The position numbers and the translations under genes were made by a program. A stretch of 64,000 nt of DNA from Pycnopodia helianthoides (Eukaryota > Echinodermata > Asteroidea > Forcipulatida > Asteriidae). Numbering within the stretch: position 1 is the stretch's first letter; each line of letters starts with the position of its first letter. Where the stretch lies: assembly GCA_032158295.1 (NCBI GenBank), contig JASTWB010000035.1:62001-126000 (forward strand), in the 5' to 3' direction. Shown one piece after another: positions 22,388 through 34,429 of this stretch. A model generated the notes under the pieces. The model ran no database searches, was not told the origin of the DNA, and worked only from the letters and a program-made list of their open reading frames with translations.

Positions 22388-23110
22388 CACTGCAAAAAAG
22401 TTGGGTAATAAAAGGTTGGGGAAAGCCCAATTTCCCAGATGTTGGTCATTCTTAGTGTAAAGTTTGGTAATTTTCAAAGAAGTTTACCCAACACCGTGTG
22501 TTCAAAGTTGGTGAAAAGCGTAAGACAAATATTTCAGAAAGTTTGACCACATTTGTCAAATCTTGATCACCCAACTCAGTTGGGCAAATGTTGTCCTCTA
22601 AGATGGGGAAAGGTTTTTTACTAATTGATTATTCGGGTATGTAAAACGTTGGGTATTGCTAGATTACCCAGATGTTGGCCAATTTAGTTACAAAGTTGGT
22701 AATTTCCCTAGACACTTTACCCAACACCATTCGTTCAAAATTGGTGAAAGGCATTAAACAAAGTTTCTGGAATATTTGACCAGCTGTTTTATACTCTGGT
22801 TACCCCCAACTGCTTCGGGCAAATGTTGTCCTCTCAGATGGGGAAAAAGTTTTTACTAACTACATTATTCGGGTTATAGTACAACGTTGGAAATTCAAGT
22901 GCTTGGTTTTACCCGGCCCCAGGTTGGCCAATTTTGTTCAAAGGTTGGTAATTTTCCAAGACAGTTACCCATCCAACACCATGTACTCTTAAATTGGTAA
23001 AAGGCATTAGATAACAACTTGAATTTTGGAATATTTCACCATAGTAGGCCTATACGGATTCTTTAAATTTCCCCCCGACTGATATGGGCAACTGTTGTAC
23101 TCCGCCTTGG
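22388..23110 (+). repeat. Left subterminal tandem repeats (~240 bp x 3)
   Basis: Three diverged units start near 22,398, 22,649 and 22,885. Each runs gttgg.., cccagatgttggccaat, aagttggtaattt, acccaacaccatgtgttc, ggtgaaaggcatta and gggcaaatgttgtcctctc. A further partial copy lies in the first intron at 24,370-24,640. The repeated ttggtaa/ttggcca words would suit multiple protein-binding sites. Confidence 0.8.
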
Positions 23111-23479
23111 AGATAGACTAAACTGTAGGTTAATAAAACCACAGTGACGTTTTGGCTAATAGCATTGGCAAAATCTGCTCTTGAAAATTGTTTTCCGCTT
23201 ACATAAATTGCCCTCAATTCCAAGGAAACAAAATAGACAAACAAACAACTTGAACTACAAGGAATAGGCCTATGAACAAAAGTAACACCCTGACGTTGAC
23301 ACCACACGTACGTGACGTGCAGCCCTGAGCTTGGCTTCTATACTATGCACCATCCTCTCAGCGGTATTAGACAAAAAAAATCACACATCACCTGGCAGTT
23401 TTCCAACTTTAAAAAAAAACATAGCATACATTTTAGTACAACTTGGTCTAAACTTGACCAACATTTTGCCACTATTTAC

Positions 23480-23651
23480 GCGCGCGAAAAATTGTTAGGC
23501 CTAATTTACATAAAAGTATTACACTCATCAAGCCGTGTGAGCGCGGAGCGCGCTGCTAGCGAGCTAGCTTGCTAACACTAGCCGTAGCGTTGTCCGAGAG
23601 TACCGATCCCGGTGTGTGTGTGTGGAGTCCGCCATTACCTTCGTGCTAACG
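23480..23651 (+). promoter_or_regulatory. Probable promoter/5' UTR of the SAM-domain gene
   Basis: A GC- and CpG-rich patch (gtgagcgcggagcgcgctgctagc) lies 50-130 bp upstream of the initiation codon, standing out from AT-rich DNA. No TATA box is obvious. The exact start site is unknown. Confidence 0.4.
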
Positions 23652-26600
23652 ATGATGTCTGATGATAGTGATACTGATGAGCAGCAATTGACACAGCAAC
23701 CAGTACCAGTAGGTCTTCTCTTTTCAATTTCATCATCTTTAGTCCTATACATTTATGAGTTGGCATGTCAATGTCGCTTAACAGTAAAATTTATACAATT
23801 TGGGGGCGTTCGACGATGGAATTATATTTGACTTATAATATTAATTATTAATATCCACCACTTTATAAATAAGGACCCTGTGCTGTGGTGCAGAATACTA
23901 GTGATAGCGATAGTGATCATAGTGATGATAGCTATAGTATGACTGAAGTTAAACTTCATATTAGACCTGTTAGTTTGAAAACAACAACGACGGGCTGTCA
24001 AAAACTTTCTGACTTGCACTACTTGGGCATGCTAAAGAAGGTTGACAACTTCGTTTAGAGGCTAGCCGAGCTTTATTCAAGATGATACGAGCATTGTGAG
24101 AAGCCATGTTATAAGGTGATGCATTATGGGAAGTAAACAATAGACTTGAGTCAGTCTACTAATGGCATACCGCTACACATGCCATACTATAAAATCATAA
24201 CTGTTGTGTAATTTGATACGAGCTAGGCCTATATTAGTGGCTTGAAACTACATTATTAGCACAGCCATATCTTACATTGTTATCTTTCATATCGTCTGTA
24301 GTGTAAGAAATTTAAACTATACTGAAAGAATAGCTAAAAACGTATATTTTGTGTAAGTTTCACCAAACTGCTAACGTTACTTAGTTGGGCAAATATTGCC
24401 CTCTCAGGCAGGGAAAAAAAATTACCAATAACAAAAATTAAAAAACGGTTAGTCTTTATGTTGGGGAAACTCTGATTGCCCAGATGTTGGTCATTTGAAG
24501 TATAATGAAGGTTGGTCATTTTCATAATGGACAGTCAAACACCCAATCAATACCTACCATGTGTTCTAACTTCTATGGCAAGAAGTGTTGGACAACCCAA
24601 ATGTTTTGGAAAATTTAACCAGTTGTTTGGTAAATGTCCAATGTCTTTATGTGGGTATGTAGACTCATAAACGGTGCCAATCCACTCCGTATATTCCATT
24701 CCTTGGCCCCTCAGTCATGTATTTAAACATAGTGGAATTTCTATATGGACAAAAATCGGCCGATTTTCCCCCAAATATTACCCACAAATTTAACCCACTT
24801 TCTCAACTTACCCGTTGTTTAAATTCTTTTAAAAAATGTTGATCTTCTGATTTGCTTTGGTGCACCGTGGCCCTTGGTCCATTAAAATTAACTAGTACTT
24901 TCAGATAAAGTGCATTAGTATTAAATGCACGGTGTCAGGAAATATGAAAGGATTTGTGTACAAGTTGATTTAAAAAATCAACCAATCAAACAAGTTGGCA
25001 ATAGTTTTAACCATTTTAAAACCTTTGTTTTACCATTGATACCCCTAAATACAAACAAGTTTGGTGGTGATCGGAAAATAATTAAAGAAAAGTAATTTAT
25101 TTATTTTTTAAAAACAGCAAGTCATTTTCCAGAATGACGACACTCCTACTACAGCCAACCCTATCCGAAGCTTCTTAAGCAAGTGGGGCATACCAGAGCT
25201 TCATGATATTTTTAGAGGTGAGAATCACAGCCACTGTGTTTTGAATATGCTGACTTTTCTTTGATCTCAGAAAATTCATGTAAAAAGGCATCTCTGCAGG
25301 TGCAGGCATGGCCCAGAAAGGTTGAACCCCCTCCACAATGACACAAAAAGGAAAACTAAACCTTTTACATAGGTTTTTATTCAAAATAAAACAAATCTGA
25401 AGGGCCTGTATGATCCCACCACCCTGCGAAAATACCTTGATCTGCCCCTGCTCTGAAGTTTAAAGTTAATTGAATGATACCATTAAACAATTATCAATTC
25501 TTTAAATTTTGTGTTTTGGTTCAAACCAAGGAAAATGAATCTGTAATATAATCTACAAAATGACTATTTTTTACTGAGGAAGTCCTGCAAAAAGCAAGAG
25601 GGAAACATGAAGTGCCATGGGATTTCTTTTATTTAAGATAATTTTGAATCATCATAATGTCCTTCAGAGTAAAGGCAAGGGTGGAGGTGTATAGGTCAAA
25701 ACATGTTCAATGTTGGGGAAAAATACCATTGAGATTCCTGATCATTAGCTGTCATCCTGTGATCAGAGTTCAGTTTGTCAATATTGCAAAAACCATGGAT
25801 GTATGTACATTCTTTATAAAACTGTTCTATTTATTTGTTTCATTTGTTTCCAGAACACGACATTGACTTAGATGCTTTAAAACTGCTTGATGAAAAGTCC
25901 ATTGTTGAACTCATCCCTAAAATTGGAACAAGACTAAAGTTTCTTCAGGGTTGGAGAGCAGAAGTAAGTTTTTGTATGTCCTGGCTCTGCACATAATGGG
26001 TTTCACCTGTTTCAAATGTTTGACTGTTGTGGAAGGAGTACAGCAACTGTTTTATCACTTGAAATATATCCATAATATAACTTCTGGCTCGGCAACAAAA
26101 ATCATTTGCTGTGAAGATGGTTGTTTTGAGAAATTCTCATATTGTTCTTCTTATAAAAGACATCTTATAAAACGACACCAGATCACAAATCCCACAGCAA
26201 CCAAAAGAGATGAAAATGTGGAAGATGTTCAGATGGATATTGAAGATGAGGCACGTGGATTGCAAAATGAAGAGGACAATTTTGAAACAAATGTGTCAAC
26301 AAACAATTCAATGGATGAGACAGATGAAGACCCTCTGATGGATATTCGGAATCACATAGAGCATTTTGCAACAAAAATGATGTCTTCCTTTGCACCAACA
26401 TCATTTATTCAAATGGTTTTTGAAGAAGTTGAAGAGTTGATTCTTGGAATTTTGCATCATCTTGAAGGAGAAGTAAACACTCTGCAGACAGAAGAAATTA
26501 TTCCTGGCAGTTTTAATTCCATCCTAGACGAACTTAAAATCCTAAAGGAATCTTTCAGTGGACTAAGAACTGCTCACCAGCGTACAGCATACCTGAAGAA

Positions 26601-29600
26601 AGAAGGGAATTACATACCACCTAAAGAGAAAATAGTAGGAAAAACATTTGTTTCCGAAACAGACAAACATTCTGGCCAAACCAAACAAGTAGAGAAAAAT
26701 GAAACGTTCCAGTATGTGCCTATTGAAGAAACTATTAAGGACTTTTTGCAACAGCCAGGGGTCTTGCAAGCCATAACTGAGGAAGATAAAAAATTCAAAG
26801 ATCCAAACCTTTTACAAACATTTCGTGATGGAGTAATGTTTCAGGACAAATTTGACAACAATCAGGTGGAAGGTATTGCTACCTTTGATCTCATTCTGCC
26901 TTTACTCTTGTTTAATGATGACTACGAAACAGCTAATCCTCTAGGCTCACGTAAAGGTGTACACAAACTAAGTGCGTTTTATCTAAGTTTTCTGAGCCTG
27001 CCCACAAAATATCAAGCAACGCTAAGCAACATCAAGCTAGTTGCTTGTGCCAAGAGTCGCATCTTAAGTAAACATGGTACTGATATTGTAGTGTCTCAAA
27101 TAGTTGAGGATATCAACAAAGTGCAAGAATTTGGCATAGAGATTACTTGTAAAGATACAACTGTGAAGGTGAGGCCAGTGATTTTCCAGGTAATTGGAGA
27201 CAATCTAGGTCTCCATGGAATGCTTGGCTATGTTGAAAGTTTCAGTGCGAATTTTCCTTGTAGATTTTGTCGAGCTCACAGACAAGTTATCCATCAGCAG
27301 GTTGTTGAAAATGTTGATCTATTGCGGTCTGAAGACAACTATAACGAAGATGTTGCAATGGAGGATGTAAGCCTTACTGGTATTAAACGAGTTCCAGTAC
27401 TAAATAACATTAATGGCTACCATGTGACAGAAAACTTGGCTCCAGATGTAATGCATGACCTTTTAGAAGGTGTGTTGCCACTGGAAATAAAGCTTACTCT
27501 GAAATTACTGATTGCAAATGGATGTTTCACTCTTGAAGAGGTCAACAGTAGGATCAGTTCCTTTGGATATGGATTTACTGACAAGAGGAATAAACCCAGT
27601 GCAATTAGCCAGTCTGCATTGATAAATCCTGGAGGAGCAAGTGGACAAAAGGCAGCACAGATGACGTGCTTAGCTACCTACCTGCCTCTTATCATAGGAG
27701 ATTGCATTGATGAAGGTTCAGACATTTGGGAAGTTTATCTGCTGCTCTTGGATATTTATAAAATTGTTAAGTCACGGAGCATCAGTAAAACAGCTACTCT
27801 CAGATTGAAGCATTTGATCCGTGATCATCATCAACTGTTTCTACAAGTTCATACAGAACGCAGGTTGACACCTAAGCAGCATTTCCTGATTCATTACCCG
27901 AGGTCCCTCAGGCAACTTGGCCCCTTGATGCAATATTCAAGCATGAGATACGAAGCTAAACATAAACAATTCAAAAAGTGGGCTGCAGCATGCAATAACT
28001 TCCGGAACGTAGCAAAGACCGTGTCTACAAGGCACCAACAGGCACAAAGCATCACAAGCAGTATGTTTGGCAACACACTGGATTACAAGGTGGACATTAA
28101 GTATCAGGTGTCTGTAAAGGTTTCATCTTTAGAGGAGAGAATCTCCATTTGTACTGCTCTTGACTGCTCTGAGGACGCTACGGTGGCTGTGGCTAGTGTT
28201 GCAGAGTTTCAGAGTTACCAGATAAGGCCAAACTGCATGGTATTAACAGACTGGACAGAAGATGGTCCAAAATTTAGTCAAGTTGAACAAATGTTGGTGT
28301 CTGCAAAAGGCCTATATTTGGTTCTTCGACCATGGCAAGTGGTTACATTCTTCAGGCATTACCATGCCTTTCAAGTCAAAGAGGCTATAGATGCAGAGAT
28401 CTTGGTGCTTCAACCACATGTTCTCTTTGACAATCGCCCCCTACACTTAACACCATGTCGTGGGGAAATGGATTGTACATTGCAGTGCAATTTGATTTTC
28501 TTTAAGGAAGGTAAACACATTTAATTATTATTTTTGCTTTTCAATTGATTTGCGGTTCAAGGTTGTGCCCGTTCACCGCAATGAATTTTTTGGAAAGGTA
28601 AAATTCAAAACTATTTGTTGGTACCTTTCTCATTGCTCTAAAAATAATCTGAAAAAGACTTTAATTGTATTTGTCTGTACATTGATACGTTTTTATATGT
28701 TGCTCTCCAGTTCAAACAAAAGAATGCACCAAAACAGCATGCTGGACCACCACCATCAAGAAGTAGTGATGCAGACTCCTTAACTACTGACATTGATGAT
28801 CTGCTGGACATGTTGGATCCAAAAGATGATGCTAACTCTTCATCTTCTTTGAGTAACTTGCCAACATCTCCAGATGACTCAATACTTTCCAGCTCATCCT
28901 CAACCAGCACTTGTGTCCCACCCTTGGAAAAGAAGCCTCGATTGATGTTTGTAAGTTAACTGTTCATATACGTATTCGCCTACATGTTGGTTCTCTAAAT
29001 ATTATTGTCAGTGATGAAATTCTCAAAGCCATTACCATCTTTTATTTCAAACAAAAGTGCTTCCCTTCTCTTAGCAAACCATAATCACTGTACAGTATAT
29101 TTTGCTGCAGCAAACAGCTCTATGAAATAGTTGCCATAAGGTTCAACCCCTAAATATCATCCCTGATGTATTAATGTCTGTTACAAATGAAACACATGTT
29201 TAAAGGCACTGGACACTATTGGTAATTACTCAAAATAATTGTTAGCATAAAAATTTACTTGGTAATGAGCAATGGAGAGCTGTTGATAGTATAAAACATT
29301 GTGAGAAACGGCTCCCTCTGAATTTTTGAAAAAAAGAGGTAATTTTTCACTCAAATAATAAACTGAAGCCTTTTTTTATGGATATGAAAGCAAACAAAGT
29401 AATGCAAACAAAGTAATGCAAACAAAGTAATGCAACAAGGGTGTTTTTCCTTTCATTATTCTCTTGCAACTTCGATGACCAATTGAGCCCAAATTTTCAC
29501 AGGTTTGTTATAAATACTGGTCTTTGACAATTACCAAACATGTCCAGTGCCTTTAAGTAAACTGTCAAAGTATTGTAAAATTAAGATTTATTTGCAATGT

Positions 29601-32600
29601 GGGTATGCTTTATCCCAGGATACACTTCAAATCCTCCAAAAAACAGTCACAGGAAAAGACATTGTTGCAAGGCTACAAAAAAACAGACTCTTGACGAAAA
29701 AGGACAGGTCAAAGATGACAGCTCTATTGGTTGGACACCTGATTGACGCCTTTGGTCTGAAGTGAGTGCTTTTTACAATCACTGAATTTCCTTTTTTGTG
29801 TTTGTATTTTTGTTTAACCATTGTTTGATTAGAAGTTTGTAATGAAAATAGAGGTATTTGTTGTATTGGAACAGAATGTTTTTGTTAGTCAGAAGCAGTG
29901 AAGATATCTTGTTTTGAAGATGTGGCGGTCTTGATAAAGACCGGTGGTGTATATTATAAGTTAAAAAAAAAAAAGTAAAGTCAAATTGCTGATTGCAAGT
30001 CCATTGATTGTTTTTAGAGCAACGGAAGACATCAGACAATTGCGTGTTTGAATTCTAAGTCAAACCATTGAAACATCAATCCATTATTCTATTAACAAAA
30101 TCTTGCCAAAACGTACAGGTCTGGCTATTTTTTTGAAAGGCATGGTATATCATTAGTGTTGAGGAGCTTGGAAGAGTTTGTATATGTATTAATAAAATTG
30201 CATTAATACGTGCACATGTTGCTAAACAACTTGCTTCTCATTGTTTTTTTGTTTTTTTAAATGAGGTCTCGGTTCTCAGGCTTTGAGGTCTTGACTCCAA
30301 CACTGATCAATGTTTGGAAGAACAAAAATTCCTTGAAAAATGTTTGAAAACTAACTCTCATATTTCCTTTTGTCTCCTTTTTATAAATCAACATAGACCG
30401 AGTTCGTTTGAGAAAGAGTCACTTGCAGAGAGTATTGTGGTGGCATTTCCTTTTCTTCGTGACCCTGAGGGGAAAGGCTTTGTAAGTATGGACAAAATTT
30501 TGAATTTGTAAAGAACTTGAAATAGGGACAAGCTGATCTGTGAAATTTGTTGCTGATTATACCAAGTGTAACGGCGGAATTTAACTGCAATACACAATAA
30601 CCACTGCTTGTGACTATCCTGACGATTCCTTTGCTCATGTAAATTTATTGTTACTTATCGCTTCTCAGTGCATCACAAAACACAATCTATGTTTACATCA
30701 CTATTTATTTCTGAACGTGTAGTTTGTGTCATTCTCAATGTTCAGTTCTCTCAGTAGTATAACACGGTTGCGAAAGTCATGAGCTGTACATTATAATATT
30801 AAACGATGTGAAACAGTTCAACAGGAACACAACTTTAACAAGGTTTGACAAGAAAGTACAAAACCGAAATGGCTCTTACGCAGCTAATCAACCAAAGATT
30901 CACTCCGCAAGCAGTAGAGATCTTATATGTCCATTACTTGAAATCCAATCAAAGTTGCATACAAACAAGACTCCTTTTGGTAACAAAATCTAACTTTTCT
31001 GATCCAGCTTGTATTCAGCGAAGCTCGCATCTATCTATCCCGCTTTTCCTCTTCCTGCAAGCCTGCCCTCTAGCGGTAGAGCCAAAACTAAACTAAACTA
31101 GCGGTAACACCAAGTAAGACCTAAAGATCTACATCGACTGAGGGTTTTCAATCAAATCGTAGTGATAATAATGTAGTGTTATATTTTATCCTGTGTTGCA
31201 GGAAGCTTGGTACGTGAAAGGTGCACAAAATCGCCCAGCAACTGGCTACGTGGAGGAACATTTAAGATACGTCCGCAAAACAATGCTAAAGAGTCAGAAT
31301 GACAGCGAGAAAAAACACAGAAAACACTCAGCAAAAGGTAAGCCTTTATAAAGTTCACGAATAACCTGATGTTATTTTTATTTCAAAGTATCGTACTGAG
31401 TTTGTTTACATAACTTATTTGGTCCCCGACAATGAAAACAGAGAACATGCCTGCATTGATACAATCTGTAGACATCGTTCTACTTCCATATGTCTCTGAC
31501 TTTTTTCAAAAGAGGCTTTTTGTGTGATTATATGAAATAGAAACATGGAGGAATTCAAAATGTGTACTATCAAAAAATATGCCACAGATAACAGCAATTG
31601 TGATGAACCTGCACAATATTGAAAGTATGGGGAAAGGAGTTTGTTTCTGCTAGATTTGTTGAACAATAGGGTACCCAGTTCCAAAAGGTTCCAAATAGAC
31701 GGTCGTTTACAAAACATATGGGAGGTCATCCTAAAAAATTGAAGTACAAACAAAACGGGGGCACCAGTAGGGTGTGTGTGTGTATTCACAGTTGCAAAAG
31801 GACCTCAATTTGCAGTGTCTTCATTACACAGTCTTTCACCCAAATCAATTTGAAGAATAATGTGTACAATATAGTTTTTGTTTGTATTTTCTCACTTCAC
31901 ATTGATTTCTGGTATGATTGCTTGTGCGTGTCTCATATACATGTAGCTGTGCCAGATGAGGAACACAGTGCAGATAATCAACCTATGCAGTCGGAGGAAC
32001 TGGATGAGATGATTGCATGGATGAAGGAGAATGAAGAACCTGAAGAAACCATCAAGAGCTACATGGCAGCAACAGCAGACTATAGAAAACACTTCATGAA
32101 GGAAGACAGGCATACCCTTGCTGATTTTCTGCAAGCATTCCCAAGGGTTCTCGATAAAGGCATGGTAATTGAACAAGCTAATCTTCATTAAACAAATAAC
32201 TAACTTAGGCAAATGATGCATTGTTATAACAATTGTTATGATTACAATTATAATTAACATGGTTCTCAGTTAAGACTAGTAATCTCAAAAACCATGGTAT
32301 AGATTATGGTTGAAGTCCTTCGAAAACAACAAGGTGTTCAAGATGCTAGAAGAGCACTGCTGAGAACCTGCATAATGCAGATCAAAATGTGCGTGGTCTG
32401 ATTGTCTACCAGATTTGATGTATGAACTCTATCTTTCAAACTCAATTATCTTGTCTTTTTCACACTGAAACTCATTGTTCCCAGAAGTGGGAAATGAAAA
32501 CAGGCTAAGGAAATTTATAATACGTGAACTTGTATGATATGAGTATACCTGCTAAACATTGTAAAGTGGTGTTATTAAAACTCATGAAACCTTCACATGA

Positions 32601-34429
32601 CTAAATGACCAGTGGGCCTGTTAAACGACATTTTAAAAATCTTGTTTTGTGTACTTTTTGTTTTTAGATTGAACAAGATTTTAGACTTGTTCACCATGGA
32701 GACAAGTCTGAGAACCTGTTCTTGAAATGGGAAAGGCCTCTGCAACGGGATAATTGATTATGCCACTGGCATGAAATTTGCGTGGAAGGAAGTGTTGGGC
32801 CTTGAGTTCATTAATACAGCTGAACTGTCAACAGGTAAGGCCATAGTAGTATCCAAATATTGACTTCTTCACATGGCATAGTAAAACTAGTCACTTGAGG
32901 TATTCTCCGGAGCAGCATATCTTCCTAAGGCAAAGATAGGCGGCTCCGGGGTTCACCTCCAGCAACTTATTTTTTACGCCATGAGATAAAGCAGTCAATA
33001 TTGTTTACAATGATACAAAATGAAGAAATCTTGTGAACAGTTCACACTGTTCATAATCACAACACCTGTATTATTATACTCTCCAGGCCTGACCATTAAT
33101 TTGAGCATATTAATCGTCAAAACTAAACTATGCAAACTCACCAGCCAATGCAAGATCACAAGACAGTCGTTTTGGAAACATGGCATTCAGCTGTAAAATA
33201 ATATTATCAATGAAACTACAACATTTGAAACAACCGTGATTGAGAGCTATTGCTGCATATTAGCAGTACAAATACCGGCCATTTTAAAAGGTTCAGAGAT
33301 GTACCAGACAAATGAAATTACAAAAATCAAAAGGAAGAGATGATTTGATGAATGCATGTTTCTTTTATTGAATATATGTTCATTTTGTTTGTCTCTTTTC
33401 AGATGAGAGAAAAAACCTGGCATTTTTGCTTCTCCCATTTGTATTTGGTGGAAGGGGACGTGGGAAGGGTGGAGGTCGGTGTCCTCTGCTGGACAGCCTC
33501 AAGGCATTTGTAGACTTGCAACCGGTATGATATATAAATTTTATATGCTTTAAACCATTCCTTTTGTTTGATATTCATAACTTGGTTGGATTTCTTACCT
33601 GCACACAAAAATGCACAGGCTGTTGACATTCAATCAAAGACTATTGAGCTGCATGTTTAGAGAGCCAGATTGATGCAGCTCATTAGTATACTCTCTCTTT
33701 TCATTACAGTTTGGTTCACATCTTGGTTCTATAAGAAAATTTGATTTTTATGTTCATAAGGAATCCTTGGGTCTTCCTCAGAATAATTATGACTTTTTGG
33801 TTTTCCTCATAAACTGACCTTCTTATCTTTTTCCCTCCAGTTCAATCAGGCTTTTGAGCTGAGTTCCATACGTGAACCCGATCCTCAGTACATAGAAATA
33901 ATGAAACTGAAATAAACTCACTGCTCTCAGTTATTAGAAGTGTTTTTTACACTCTCACTTTGTTTGTCGCTATTAATTGCAGTTTCTGCACTGATACACA
34001 AGTGACAACAGTACACTTTGTTACACAGAGTCGAAGCTCAATTATCCTTTTAAATTATGCTTTTATGAATTTCATTTTGTTGTACTCCTTTTCAAGGCAA
34101 TAATCAGTGTTGAGCACTATTTGAAAAGGATTAGTGCTAAGGACCGCCCACAACCCTTCATATTGGCCCTCTACTCCCTGAAGCGGCTGCAACCAACACA
34201 AGTGTTCACCATTGTTGAGCGACATGCCACTCAGCATCCTTCCATTAGTAAGGCAGTTGACCAAGCATTCAAGGCACACTACGTGTTGAATCTAGACTAC
34301 CAACAGCAAGTCAAGCTAGTGTGGGAGTTCTTGCAGATTGTAGTTTATGACCTCCCAGGATTTGTCAAACCAGCAGTCAGGGAGGTCAGGGCATATCTAA
34401 GCTCGTCAACCAAAACAAAACAGCCATAA
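23652..34429 (+). CDS. SAM-domain protein of the SAMD3-like type (12 exons), transposon gene
   Basis: Exons: 23,652-23,708; 25,118-25,217; 25,854-25,963; 28,562-28,597; 28,711-28,950; 29,619-29,761; 30,397-30,481; 31,202-31,337; 31,947-32,164; 32,668-32,834; 33,403-33,524; 34,097-34,429. All splice sites are GT..AG and all phases agree except inside exon 10. The predicted protein is about 581 aa. Residues 34-89 form a sterile alpha motif (IRSFLSKWGIPELHDIF, LDALKLLDEKSIVEL). Later parts (FGLKPSSFEKESLAESIV, FLQAFPRVLDKGM, and VWEFLQIVVYDL at the end) resemble SAMD3-like proteins abundant in fish and invertebrates. Exon 10 carries one surplus base near 32,731-32,737, giving TGA at 32,755, so this copy may be inactive. 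An alternative last exon (33,841-33,915) is also in phase. Its place inside the element suggests an accessory, tnpA-like role (inference). Confidence 0.7.
24370..24640 (+). repeat. Partial subterminal-repeat copy in intron 1
   Basis: The words agttgggcaaatattgccctc, gggaaactctgattgcccag, atgttggtcattt and agaagtgttggacaaccc match units of the 22.4-23.1 kb array. The coding first exon thus lies between repeat blocks. Confidence 0.65.
25996..28524 (+). CDS. Zinc-finger transposase-like ORF nested in intron 3 of the SAM gene
   Basis: The open frame extends upstream to 25,951, but the first ATG is at 25,996 (842 aa). That start sits just before a C2H2 finger CFKC...HLKYIH (C-x2-C-x12-H-x4-H), followed by a second finger ending HLIKRH. 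An acidic linker follows, then a core with VIGDNLGLHGM, PCRFC, APDVMHDLLEG and MRYEAKHKQF. Numbered from 25,951 these are D417, C437/C440, D499/D503 and E668, candidate DDE residues with a C-x2-C between. LTPKQHFLIHYP lies just before the E. The order fits animal proteins I associate with the CACTA/EnSpm (CMC) group. The frame has no stop or break. It occupies 25,996-28,524 of an intron spanning 25,964-28,561, so it may be expressed by intron retention or its own promoter. A donor at 28,511 exists but leads to no in-frame exon. Confidence 0.8.
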   Translation: MGFTCFKCLTVVEGVQQLFYHLKYIHNITSGSATKIICCEDGCFEKFSYCSSYKRHLIKRHQITNPTATKRDENVEDVQMDIEDEARGLQNEEDNFETNVSTNNSMDETDEDPLMDIRNHIEHFATKMMSSFAPTSFIQMVFEEVEELILGILHHLEGEVNTLQTEEIIPGSFNSILDELKILKESFSGLRTAHQRTAYLKKEGNYIPPKEKIVGKTFVSETDKHSGQTKQVEKNETFQYVPIEETIKDFLQQPGVLQAITEEDKKFKDPNLLQTFRDGVMFQDKFDNNQVEGIATFDLILPLLLFNDDYETANPLGSRKGVHKLSAFYLSFLSLPTKYQATLSNIKLVACAKSRILSKHGTDIVVSQIVEDINKVQEFGIEITCKDTTVKVRPVIFQVIGDNLGLHGMLGYVESFSANFPCRFCRAHRQVIHQQVVENVDLLRSEDNYNEDVAMEDVSLTGIKRVPVLNNINGYHVTENLAPDVMHDLLEGVLPLEIKLTLKLLIANGCFTLEEVNSRISSFGYGFTDKRNKPSAISQSALINPGGASGQKAAQMTCLATYLPLIIGDCIDEGSDIWEVYLLLLDIYKIVKSRSISKTATLRLKHLIRDHHQLFLQVHTERRLTPKQHFLIHYPRSLRQLGPLMQYSSMRYEAKHKQFKKWAAACNNFRNVAKTVSTRHQQAQSITSSMFGNTLDYKVDIKYQVSVKVSSLEERISICTALDCSEDATVAVASVAEFQSYQIRPNCMVLTDWTEDGPKFSQVEQMLVSAKGLYLVLRPWQVVTFFRHYHAFQVKEAIDAEILVLQPHVLFDNRPLHLTPCRGEMDCTLQCNLIFFKEGKHI
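29200..29556. mobile_element. TTAA-bounded MITE, second copy
   Basis: The ends TTAAAGGCACTGGACACTATT and (inverted) TTAAAGGCACTGGACATGTTT match the element at 5,764-6,148. A triplicated word (caaagtaatgca) at about 29,395-29,433 is unique to this copy. It lies in the intron between exons 5 and 6 of the SAM gene, so it inserted into the larger transposon. Confidence 0.85.
33841..33915 (+). CDS. Alternative terminal exon of the SAM gene
   Basis: A pyrimidine-rich acceptor (ttccctccag) opens a phase-0 frame FNQAFELSSIREPDPQYIE that stops at 33,913-33,915. It could replace the exon at 34,097-34,429. The longer exon fits the SAMD3-like family better, so this one may be a minor form or chance. Confidence 0.35.
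   Translation, partial: FNQAFELSSIREPDPQYIEIMKLK

Noticed and set aside
25964..26043. 80-bp intron that would fuse the SAM exons to the transposase ORF in frame
   Set aside because: The acceptor is poor and the splice would remove the first two cysteines of a well-formed zinc finger.
26183..28076. Minus-strand frames of 60-73 codons
   Set aside because: They lie antisense to the intact transposase-like ORF and have no domain or splice support.
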